Positions 7,976 to 15,398 of a DNA stretch of 15,398 nucleotides are shown here, piece by piece. Both the position numbers and the translations under genes were made by a program. The notes beneath the pieces are model-generated. The model saw only the letters and a list, made by a program, of their open reading frames with translations. It made no database searches and was not told the DNA's origin. The DNA is from Micractinium sp. NFX-FRZ (lineage: Eukaryota > Chlorophyta > Trebouxiophyceae > Chlorellales > Chlorellaceae), in assembly GCA_029339195.1 (NCBI GenBank), contig JAPTJF010000766.1, positions 1-15,398 on the forward strand. Direction: 5' to 3'. Within the stretch, counting starts at the first letter, position 1, and each line of letters starts with the position of its first letter.

Positions 7976-10900
7976 ATGCTCGGGGGCGCCCACATTCTGC
8001 TTGCGCAGGCGCTTGCGCTGGTGCACACGGCGGTTTTGGCTGTGTGGAATGCCTCGCTGCACCTGCCAATCGCGCTGATGACCGCCACGCTGCGTATGGT
8101 GCTGCCCGGCTGCGACGGCCGGTGCGACGGCAACGCCCGCTTCTACGAGGTGTGCTGCTGGGAAGCCGGTCTTAGGAATGCACGGAGACAGATGCAGAGG
8201 CTGGAGGGCACAGTATTCTGCCGCTGCCAAAACTCTCGCCTGACTGCCGTCCACCGCCGCCGCCGCTGCAGGGCACTGTAATGCACTCTCGCAAGCAGCC
8301 CAAGGAACACAAGTTCACGTGGGTAGCAGTTGCATGAGTTTGGTGCAAATGGTGTAGATAGCCTGGGACTGCCTTGCTCGCTGACCTTCCTGCTTCTTCG
8401 CTCTGAGGAAACGGCGCACCACAGTGCCCCCTTGTGCCCGCCTTCGGGCGCCCCGCTGGCCGCCTACAGCCAGCACCCACCTTGTTAACTGCCGTCGCTT
8501 TCTTACCCACGGTCGCCACCACAACTGCTGCAGGTACCAGGTGCGCATGGCAGTGGTCGATCTAGACAACCCGCCCAGCTGGTGGCGCCGCTCCAAGAAC
8601 GAAAACATGACGGCAGCAGATGCGCGGCGGCTGGCGGGCACCGCAGGTACCGACGGCAGTGGCGGGCTGGGGGTGGCGGCCTCACGCGTTTGACGTGTTC
8701 TGTCATGTGGAGGGGGAAACCGTGCTGGCAGGGCACGCCTGCCCTGCCCCTTCCCGCACCACTGCCATGTACGTGGGTCGAGCAGCGGCATCAGGTGACA
8801 GCGGAAGCGGCGGCGATTGGCACCTCAACCCCACGCGTGTGGTGCCCCGGTTCCATGCCGATGCAGGCCCCGTGCGCCTGCTCACGCACCCGGCAGCGGC
8901 GGGCTACACCCAGAACCCCATCTCCGTCTACTACTGCTACTCCCAGGACGGCGCCACGCTAGAGCAGTGCATAGCAGAGGTGACCAACACGCCGTGGGCG
9001 GAGCGGGTCACCTTCCTGTTTAGGTGAGGTTGGAGTGATGAGAAAGGGAGGCCAGGGAAGGCGGAAGGGGGGCAGGGAGGGGGAGGGAGGCAGACCAGCA
9101 TACCGTTGTTGGAGCGGGGCACCTGCCTTGGTGGGTGAGGTGGGAACCAGGGGGAGAGGGGTATACCGGCACACCACGGGTTGAGCTAGTCACCGTCCCG
9201 TGTAGGCAAATGACTTACCCCCTGTTTTGCCTGTGCGCCCACCACACTCAGTGAGGCTGGGTGGGGGGGCCAGGGCTGGAGAGTAATAGTGGGGCTGGTG
9301 ATGGGGGAGGGGCTCAGTGTGCATTCGCACGAATCGAAGCGCAGAGAGGCACCAACCCTTTCCGCCCTGCTTCCGTCTGCCTTGAAATCGCGACCCAGCA
9401 GCGGCCCGGCAGCGGAGACAGTCCCCAAGGCGCTACGCAACCACCGCACCCTCACCTCCCCCCACTTGTGGCTCTCTCCATGCCCCCCTGCACCGCAGGC
9501 CTGGCGGCGAGACGGTTCCCAAGGCGCTCCATGTGTCCCCCCTTATGGACATGCGCAGCACCTGGTGGGTGGGTGGGTGGGTGGGTGTTAGAGATGCTTG
9601 GATGATCTCAGATGTTTGGCTTAGGGGGGGAGGGTGCAATGACTGTCGATGGTGTTGTGGCAGTGCCCAAAGAGCGCTGCACTCGCATCCTCTGATGGAC
9701 ATGCGCAGCAGCGTTTGCTTGCGCGGGGGTAAAAGTGGGGTTGTACGGACGAGGTGCTGGGTCTGCTCTGTACTGACAGGGGCAGAAGTGAGCAGAAGTG
9801 GGGTTGCACGGATGCGGTGCTGGGTCTGCTCTGATTGACATGCGCAGCACTCGGTGATCCGGGTGCACGAGCAGAAGCGCAGGCTGTTGTTTGTAGGACG
9901 CAGGCGTGGGAGGGTTCGTGGGTTGAAGGGCGCTTTAAAGAGGACGGTGCATGAAGTGGAGAGAAGAGCGGTGCTCGTGGCAACAACAAGAGCTCTGCCA
10001 GCCAGGCACGTCGCACGGCACCACACCCACCGGCGACCACCACCTCTGCTGCCCACGCAATGTGCTGTGGTGCTCCGTGTGCGTCTTCTAGCCCCGGTCC
10101 AACCCAGCCTCTGCTGATCCCAAGGTGCTCTCTGCCCAACATCTGCCCCCTGTTAGCTGGGCCCCCCGCCTTCCCGATCCCCTCGCCTTGCCTCCCCCCT
10201 TCACCCCCTCTCTCCGTCCTCTGCCTCCCGCTTGCAGGCGGCTCAAGGCCACCGAGCCGGAGGAGCGCCTGTTCCTCTCCGTGGGCTGCACCCACCCCGA
10301 GTACGGCCCCTTCTTCCTGGCAACCTTTGACGCCCGCCTCAGCCGCCACCCGCACCTGCCCAACGAGACGGCCAGCCTGGGCACACTGCTGCGGTGGGTG
10401 GGCGCGGGGGCGGGTGCCTGGTCACCATCACATCACCAATTGAAGTGATGATGCATCACTCAAGTGCTGCTGCCTGTCCAGGGGGGGCCTGGGTGGGGCT
10501 GCGGTGGCGGAAGGGGTGGGGGGCCCAGAGCTGGCTTGGCCCATGCGTGCACAGTGTCTAGGGAAGCTAACGTGGCTTGTGTGCTGGGAGGCTCTTCTGC
10601 AATGTGCTGCACAGGGAGCAGGCATGCGGGCCTGTGGTGCCCCTCGCCCTGCCCGCCTGTTGCCCGCCCTCGGTCCCTGCCCGCTCAACTCCTGTGTGAC
10701 CGCTTCATACAAGGCATGCGCATGTTGTGCCCCCCCCAAAGCAGGTACGGCTTCCAGCCCCAGAGAGTGGCCCTGTGGATCTACTGGCACGCTGTGCTGC
10801 TGCTGTGGAAGGGGGTGCCGTTCTTTGGGTGAGCCCGCTGCCCTCAGAGAAGCCAAGCCTTGCCCGCACATTGTCCTGGAGCGGCCGGCCCCAGCTTAGA

Positions 10901-11164
10901 TGCATTGCACGCCCTACGGCAGCCTGCCCTGCCCTGCCTGCCCTGCCCCACTGGCTGCCACACAGCAGGCTCACCTGCTGCTGCGGCATGGGCCGCCTGA
11001 CCGCGCCCGCTTCACCCGCACTTGTCCGTCCTTGCAGCCCGCCCGGACCGGAGTTCAAGGCGGCGGCCGCCGCCAAGGCGCAGCACCCAAAGACCGCCGA
11101 CGGGCGCAGCTTTGTGTGGCGGGGGGCGCAATCTTGGCCGTGGAACGCGTCGCCGGGGAGGTAG
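7976..11164 (+). CDS. DUF1365-family protein
   Basis: Exons: 7976-8149, 8272-8318, 8534-8646, 8795-9023, 9499-9564, 10238-10393, 10745-10828 and 11038-11164. They splice in continuous phase to 331 aa. The first ATG after an in-frame stop (TAA, 7913-7915) opens a hydrophobic N-terminus (about residues 6-36), likely a membrane anchor. The DUF1365 domain follows: FYEGTVMHSR (56-65), YQVRMAVVDLD (75-85), VRLLTH (138-143) then GYTQNPISVYYCY (148-160), EVTNTPWAER (173-182), HVSPLMDMR (199-207), SVGCTHPE (224-231), and WIYWHAVLLLWKGVPFF (273-289). The biochemical function of the family is unknown. In bacteria these genes often sit with cyclopropane-fatty-acyl-phospholipid synthase and an FAD-dependent oxidoreductase, which suggests a lipid role. 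The 673-nt intron 9565-10237 holds repeated copies of the preceding exon's end. The C-terminal exon is Ala/Lys-rich and then Trp-rich (WPW). It follows the phosphoesterase gene by 243 nt on the same strand. Confidence 0.88.
9039..9093. repeat. Purine-rich tract in DUF1365 intron 4
   Basis: An almost pure A/G stretch with several runs of three to six G on the plus strand, just after the donor at 9024. It could fold into a G-quadruplex in the transcript. No coding meaning is assigned. Confidence 0.6.
9567..9585 (+). repeat. (GGGT)n tract at the intron-5 donor
   Basis: Four GGGT units plus a final GGG begin directly after the GT (9565-9566) of DUF1365 intron 5. Five G-triplets separated by single T match the classical intramolecular G-quadruplex pattern on the RNA-sense strand. 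Confidence 0.85.
9688..9856 (+). repeat. Exon-derived and tandem repeats inside DUF1365 intron 5
   Basis: The last exon bases before intron 5 read ATGGACATGCGCAGCACC (9545-9562). Near-copies recur in the intron at about 9694-9709 (ATGGACATGCGCAGCA) and 9837-9850 (GACATGCGCAGCAC). Between them are two 47-bp copies (9732-9778 and 9794-9840), each ending in TGACA, sharing a long core around GGTGCTGGGTCTGCTCTG. The frame from the exon stays open across most of this, ending at 9838. The layout looks like successive tandem duplications that began from the exon end. Confidence 0.75.
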
Positions 11165-11331
11165 CGTTCCGGGGCTCGCTGCTGAGAGAGAGAGTGTAGG
11201 TCGAAGGAGAGCAGCAGGCGTGTTGGCTGGCCGCTATGCACAATTGCCTGGCTGCCTGCCTGGCTTCCGAGGCTGGAGGAATGTCGGAGGCATGTCACCT
11301 GGGTCGCTCGATGCCAGCGGCTCTCTGGGTG

Positions 11332-11355
11332 CTGCTGCTGCTGCTGCTGCTGCTG
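11332..11355. repeat. (CTG)8 microsatellite
   Basis: Eight perfect CTG units downstream of the DUF1365 stop codon, probably in its 3' UTR. Confidence 0.95.
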
Positions 11356-11637
11356 AGTGGGCCGCGCGCCTGGCCCCAAGCCACGCATGCCACTACGGTG
11401 CGCCGGCGTGATCAGCCTGACGGCGTTGTTTTGTATTTTGCTTGTGTAAGTTTTGCCCTGTGTACCCCTTCTCGAGTGTGCTCCCCTCCATAAGATGGCG
11501 AGCTCCACGATTCTTGCCTTGATTTCTCCGCCAAGCCGCTTATTTTCTCGCAATGCCCAAGCCACGCTTCCCCAGCAGGGCTGCTTTCATCCTCTCACAT
11601 CTGAGCCACCTGGCCCCCTGCTTTTCACACACCAATC

Positions 11638-11642
11638 TGTAA
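11638..11642 (+). terminator. TGTAA, candidate poly(A) signal of the DUF1365 gene
   Basis: A chlorophyte-type TGTAA 474 nt after the stop at 11164, in a locally AT-richer context. This would give a 3' UTR of about 490 nt. The position is plausible, but the word is short. Confidence 0.3.
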
Positions 11643-11835
11643 TGATCAACCAGGCAAGAAGCAGAGAGCTGTGGCGTGCAGACATTCGGAATGAGGGGAG
11701 GTGGGAGAGAGGCAGATGCACCTCAATTGTGTGCCCCACTGGCCTGACAGCTATCAGCAGCGCTTGCGGCGCGCGCCAGTGAAACCTCAGTTATGCTGAC
11801 ATGGGCGTGGCCGCCAGCTCAATCACCCTCATCAG

Positions 11836-12220
11836 CATGCCACAGTGCTGGCAGGAGCAGTCCGCATGCTCCTAGATGCCGTTAGCTTGCGCTCACTGCC
11901 GCCCGTCCCGCTGTTCACTGGCAGCAAAGTGAGCGCAGCTGCCTTGAAGGCACCTGGCAAAGCATGGCGGGCCTTGTCTGCCTCCTTTGTCAATGAGTTG
12001 CCACTTTAGACTCCAGGTCCGCTTCACCGCCACATACACAGACAGTGTAACACCCAAGCGCCTGCCAAACATCCTGACCTCTCTGCGCTTTGGGAGCCCG
12101 CTGCCGGCCGGCGGTAGAGGCGGGGAAGTGCCTGGCCTTCTCCCCACACTCCCGAGCGCCCGGCGACGGTCTGGGGCGGCTTTACACCCTAATCATGCAA
12201 TGATCCCTGCTTTACCATGA
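11836..12220 (+). pseudogene. Possible two-exon coding fragment, gene remnant or 3' end of an unresolved gene
   Basis: Two open segments, 11836-11928 and 12017-12220, join in phase 0 through a strong donor (AAA|gtgagc) and a fair acceptor (CTCCAG), with an 88-nt intron. The peptide has protein-like composition, for example MLLDAVSLRSLPPVPLFTGS and VRFTATYTDSVTPKRLP, followed by NILTSLRFGSPLP. It ends at TGA 12218-12220. The LP-x-x-L-T-S-L-R-F-G pattern recalls FNIP or leucine-rich repeats, as found in many F-box proteins, and an F-box gene starts 112 nt downstream. I found no start codon or upstream exon, so this may be a decayed F-box-type neighbour, the end of an unresolved gene, or chance. 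The last third of the second exon is low-complexity and may be non-coding. Confidence 0.3.
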
Positions 12221-12332
12221 CTGCATTCATCAATACCACAAGGCGAAAGTCCCGGAACAACGCGGCAGCAGCGCCTAGCTAGCCCACCTGCCCCCTGCTT
12301 GGGACATCACGTTGGTTCTTCAAGCGCAAGCC

Positions 12333-13795
12333 ATGCCGTCTATCTCCGGCACCGCCGGTGCCTCTGGCTCGGATGGCGCGCCGCACGACTGGGGCAGCCT
12401 GCAAACTGACCTGCTGCGGCTTGTGTTTCGCACTTTAAGCTCTCTTTGTGTACCAATCGAGCTAGGGAATGCCGTGGCGCTGTGGCAGGCGTGCAGGAGC
12501 CAGTGCCGCAGCTGGCGGGCGGCGGTGGAAGCTGAGGTGAGCGCCGCGCCTGTGCTGCCGCAACCGGCGCCGTTGAACCCTTGTGTGCTTGTGGTATTGT
12601 GCAACTGGAAGGCCAGCAGACTGCCTGAAGCGTTTGCCCTTCTGCAAGCCTCCCCAACTCCTGCCTTCCTGCCTTGGCTTCCCCCCGTGTGCAGCTCTCT
12701 TTCCACGTCCGCCTTCAGCCAGAGGACTGGTTCAGCGGGCACCTGGCGGCCGCCCTATGTGAGCTCCCCCTCGATCAGCTGACGCTGGCGCCGCTGCCAC
12801 CGCCCCGGCGCCACCCCTTCACCCTGCTCGGCTTCTGGCGCTCCGGGTCGAAGACCGTCACCACGTTGCTGCAGCAGCCCAGCCTTTTGGCGCGGCACGG
12901 CGGCACGCTGCGCACGCTCAGCGGCGTGCCCATGAGCGCTCTGCAGGAGGGGTGCCTGCAGGGCTGGTCGGCGCTGGAGAGCCTGACGGTTGTACCCAGC
13001 GGCGGCGGCGAGGCGTCTGAAGTGGGCACCAACCAGCTGGCGGGTCTACCCCTGCTGCTGCAGCGGATTGATATGCCAGTGCCCCGCCACCCCTTCCCCC
13101 TGCCCAGGGGCCTCCCCCCTGCCCTGGAGTACATCACCCTGCGCTGCTCCCAGGACTTCATCCTCGGCAGCGCTGACCTGGAGGGCGACAGGCTGCCCGC
13201 CAGCTGGCGCCAGCTCAGCGTGCACGCCGCGCGCACAGCAGGCCTCGACCTCGATGCACTCCGCCTGCTGCCGCCACCGGTGCTGCCCGCTGGCAGCAGC
13301 GCTGCCCGCAGCAACAGCGGCGCCTCCACCATCCGCAGCAGAACGGCAGCTGGTGGCAGCGCTGGCGCCAGCAGCAGCGCAGCAGTCAGGCGCTGCCTCA
13401 CTCTGGTGGCCCCGCTTGTCATGCTCTCAACCGCCGACCCCGCCTGCCCCGCCCAGCTGGCCGCCCCGCCGGTGCGCTCCCTGGAGTCCACAGTAGGGCA
13501 GTACCTCGCTGCCCTGGCCCCGGTGCTGGCTGCCGCCCACCTGCCGCGCCTGCGGCTGGTGGCCGGGGAGGCAAGCTTCTACTGCCGGCGCCCCGGGCGG
13601 TTGGGCATTTTGGATGCAGGTGCGCTGCCACCCGCTGGGCGGGTGGCGGCCGCCGGCAGGGTGCTGGGCTACGCGGCGGAGCTGAGCTGGCCAGCAGCGG
13701 CGGCAGAGGCGGCTGCGGGCGGTGGCAGCATTGGGGGCGGCTTTGGTTTAGCCGGCGGCGCCCGCTTCGAGCTCTGCTTGAGCTCTGATCATTGA
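12333..13795 (+). CDS. F-box-like protein with degenerate leucine-rich region
   Basis: Two exons, 12333-12536 and 12695-13795, joined in phase 0 (GAG|gtgagc to TGCAG|CTC), give 434 aa. Residues about 19-64 look like an F-box: DWGSLQTDLLRLVFRTL, a spacer, then a run ending CRSWRAAV. F-box proteins bind Skp1 and bring substrates to an SCF ubiquitin ligase. The rest shows irregular Leu-rich segments such as LCELPLDQLTLAPLP (89-103), LESLTVV and LPPALEYITLRC, suggesting a poorly conserved LRR- or FNIP-like substrate-binding part. A Ser/Ala/Gly-rich linker follows at roughly residues 270-305, and the C-terminus is Ala/Gly-rich. The ATG at 12333 is the first in frame and has G at -3. The long second exon is unusual for this window and holds low-complexity stretches. 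The F-box call rests on the pattern of hydrophobics plus the Cys-Arg-x-Trp-Arg end, so it is moderate. Confidence 0.65.
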
Positions 13796-14331
13796 GCCTG
13801 CCTGTTTCTGCTGGTTTGTGCATGTGATGATGCTGTGTCACTTGCTTGCGCTTCACCAAGGACTGCTTCCAAGTGTCGCTTATTGTGGGTTGCCACTTTT
13901 TACTATATTTTCAAGTCAAGTGCTTTGCATTGAGTGGTTCCAGGAATTAAAGTGCAGCATCGGTCGGCTCGCAGGCCACGCATCTCGAATCAGATAATGC
14001 AAAAAAGTAGTAGGAGAGACAACAATCACGGGCAAGGCAGTCAAGGCACTTGAGGGGTCAAGGAGGTCAGGCAGCCCTCAATCAGTGAGGGCTGCGGGGT
14101 GGGCAGGCACGCCGCTGGCAGTTCAGCAAGGGGCAACTGACAGCACTTGCAGCGAGGATGCGACGGCAGAGGGTGCGCCATGGCACACGTCGACTGCCAG
14201 GGAAAAGAGGAGGCGCAGCATAATGCCAGGGATGGGAAGAGGCCCCACCCGCTGGTGCCGCGGCGCTGGTGAGTGAGCTCATCCCTGGGGTGCACACTGC
14301 TCATGCAGCGCACGGTGGGTCCCACAGGTGC
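13796..14331. other. Convergent intergenic region
   Basis: This lies between the F-box gene stop and the stop of the minus-strand cysteine-rich gene, so both 3' UTRs should fall here. The left half is clearly AT-richer than the rest of the window (around 13870-14030). I see no TGTAA on either strand. A perfect inverted repeat lies at 14071-14095. No gene is supported. Confidence 0.5.
14071..14095. repeat. Perfect inverted repeat, 10-bp stem and 5-base loop
   Basis: GCAGCCCTCA and TGAGGGCTGC pair perfectly around the loop ATCAG. It is GC-rich and lies in the gap between two convergent genes, so it would appear as a hairpin in either 3' UTR. It could mark a transcript end or processing site, or be the core of a small element. 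Confidence 0.85.
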
Positions 14332-15056
14332 CTAGCAGGTGGTGCACTTGGGCTTGTACAGGGACCAGTCAAAGTAGAGCGCCTGCACGTTCTTCTTGCA
14401 CGAGTTGGGCACCTTGGCTGCAGAGCGGGACGAAAGGGGTGGTGGGGCGTCGTGATGCAGGGGATTGGTGCAGGGAGGCTCATCAGGCGGGGCGGGGCGG
14501 GGCGTGCCAGAGGTGTGCGCATGGGCACAGGACAGGGCTGGATGCAGCACCAGGGTGGGGCAGGCACGGCAGGAGGGTGGCGGGGCACGTGTGGTGTTGC
14601 TGGTACGGCAGCCTCGCTGCCAGCTGTCCTGTTGACCTCAGCTCACCAGACTTCTTGGTCTTCAGTTCAGCATACTCGCCATATCTGGCATACTTGCTCT
14701 GGCACTTCATGGTGCAAGCGTTGGGCATCACCCACTGCAGGCAAGGTCCGAAGCGAGGGTGTGTGGTGTGTTTAGACACAGACCGTCAGCGGCAGCCCAC
14801 ACCAGGCCATCCGTCGCCTCGCCAATTTTGAGAGTAAGCTGAGCAGGCTAAGACGGCGGGGCCAGCGGCAGGCGTGCAGAACTGCATGTGTGAGCCGGCC
14901 TGCTGCGCTCGTACCTCGGGTTCCGGCATGTGCTTGGTAGGCTTGGGGAAGCGGGGGGAGAAGACGCAGACTGGCTTCCACCCAAAGATCTTCATGCAGC
15001 GCTCATAGCACTTCTGCCGCTTCTGGATGCGCACTTCAAAGGGATTGCGGGACGCG
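14332..15056 (-). CDS. Cysteine-rich protein of unknown family, last three exons (5' part unresolved)
   Basis: Minus-strand exons 15056-14915, 14734-14647 and 14417-14332 splice in continuous phase (donors gtacga and gtgagc; acceptors CTCTGCAG, CCTGCAG, CTCTGCAG), ending in TAG at 14334-14332. They encode just over 100 residues. The sequence is Lys/Arg/Tyr-rich and not low-complexity: NPFEVRIQKRQKCYERCMKI, then FGWKPVCVFSPRFPKPTKHM, later ACTMKCQSKYARYGEY, and it ends YFDWSLYKPKCTTC. Eight cysteines fall in the pattern CX3C-X9-C-X23-CX3C-X24-C-X17-CX2C, with a terminal Cys. This suggests a disulfide-bonded secreted or lumenal protein, or less likely a metal-binding one. The twin CX3C spacing is too wide for small Tim chaperones. 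The upstream exon must end in phase 2. No convincing candidate with a start codon was found between 15057 and the window edge, so the gene may run off the window. Confidence 0.62.
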
Positions 15057-15398
15057 CTGCAGAGGGGCGGGGAGGGGTGGGGAGGGGTGGGGAGGCAGTC
15101 GGGAGGCAGTCGGTGGTGGTGGGGGTGGAGTGGCGGCGGGCGCTCGCCGGAGCGCAGCGAGCGGCGGGACCCCCAGCCACCCAGGCTACAACCATCATGC
15201 GTCCGGCTGCTGCCTCAGTAGTGTGCCACTGGGACCACCGTGACAAAACGGGCCCCGCAAGAGTGCAAAGGAGCAAAACGCGTCCCGCACGAACCCCAGC
15301 CAGCCCGTCACCAATGCGACGGCACCACTGCCACCTATACGCACCCCCCTCTAAGGCCCAGGCGCCCGATGTGCAGCACGGCCGCCCCGGCTGCGGTT
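15057..15398. other. Intron and unresolved 5' region of the cysteine-rich gene
   Basis: On the minus strand, a long C-rich pyrimidine tract (about 15060-15130) precedes the acceptor at 15057 and marks this as intron. Short repeats GGGAGGCAGTC and GGGGAGGGGT lie within it. A minus-strand frame with Met-Met near 15204-15199 is open but does not reach the acceptor in the required phase. Nothing else is supported up to the window end. Confidence 0.4.

Larger units (their letters stand above)
11165..11835. other. Intergenic stretch after the DUF1365 gene
   Basis: No supported gene. The first part is probably the DUF1365 3' UTR. A pure CTG run (11332-11355) encodes poly-Leu in one frame and so mimics a signal peptide (start about 11311). 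That frame reaches a strong donor-like gtaagt at 11446, but I could not join it to a convincing downstream exon. A TGTAA lies at 11638-11642. Confidence 0.45.

Noticed and set aside
11311..11445. Signal-peptide-like frame MPAALWVLLLLLLLLSG followed by a gtaagt donor
   Set aside because: The Leu run is simply the (CTG)8 repeat, and no downstream exon could be joined with confidence.
10705..11565. 286-codon minus-strand frame with a poly-Gln tract
   Set aside because: It is antisense to the last two DUF1365 exons, and the poly-Gln is the reverse of the CTG microsatellite.
11893..12147. Minus-strand frame of 84 codons with fairly normal composition
   Set aside because: It lies opposite the plus-strand fragment, which has a matching intron with a strong donor. 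The minus frame has no supporting junctions.
12775..13491. 238-codon minus-strand frame opposite the F-box exon
   Set aside because: It is Arg/Ser/Gly-rich, with no domain or splice logic, and is the antisense shadow of the long F-box exon.
14647..15056. Reading the CX3C pairs as a small Tim or CHCH-type mitochondrial protein
   Set aside because: The CX3C pairs are separated by 33 residues and extra cysteines intervene, which does not fit the 11-16 residue spacing of small Tims or the CX9C of CHCH proteins.

Overview
This window looks like nuclear DNA from a GC-rich, intron-rich unicellular green alga, probably a chlorophyte such as a Chlorella-type trebouxiophyte. The reasons are many short exons with strict GT-AG junctions, acceptors of the form CCTGCAG or CCCTGCCAG after C/T-rich tracts, introns mostly of 100-700 nt, and TGTAA motifs of the chlorophyte poly(A)-signal type after two stop codons. 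The lineage is an inference from style; no sequence comparison was run. Every gene model was spliced by hand, requiring reading-phase continuity at each junction. No rRNA, tRNA, CRISPR array, transposon or prokaryotic operon was seen.

Layout: (1) 1-614 has no convincing gene, only small repeats. (2) 615-2099, minus strand: a five-exon gene for a small unrecognised protein (about 159 aa). (3) 2100-2670: a divergent intergenic region. (4) 2671-7732, plus strand: a 13-exon gene for a membrane-anchored calcineurin-like metallophosphoesterase (about 487 aa) whose C-terminal tail carries an eight-cysteine pattern like that of plant lipid-transfer proteins. (5) 7976-11164, plus strand: an eight-exon gene for a DUF1365-family protein (331 aa), a family best known in bacteria beside cyclopropane fatty-acid synthase. 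(6) 11165-12332: a mostly non-coding stretch with a CTG microsatellite, a possible poly(A) signal and a possible two-exon coding fragment. (7) 12333-13795, plus strand: a two-exon F-box-like protein (434 aa). (8) 13796-14331: the convergent intergenic region, holding a perfect 10-bp-stem hairpin. (9) 14332 to beyond 15056, minus strand: the 3' three exons of an unrecognised cysteine-rich protein whose 5' end is unresolved or outside the window.

The phosphoesterase and DUF1365 genes are tandem and only 243 nt apart, and both products start with a hydrophobic segment, so both may act at membranes. A shared lipid-related role is only a suggestion. The most notable points are the phosphoesterase/eight-cysteine fusion, exon-derived repeats and a G-quadruplex-prone donor in DUF1365 intron 5, a (TG)n tract against the last acceptor of the left-hand gene, and the unrecognised cysteine-rich gene at the right edge.
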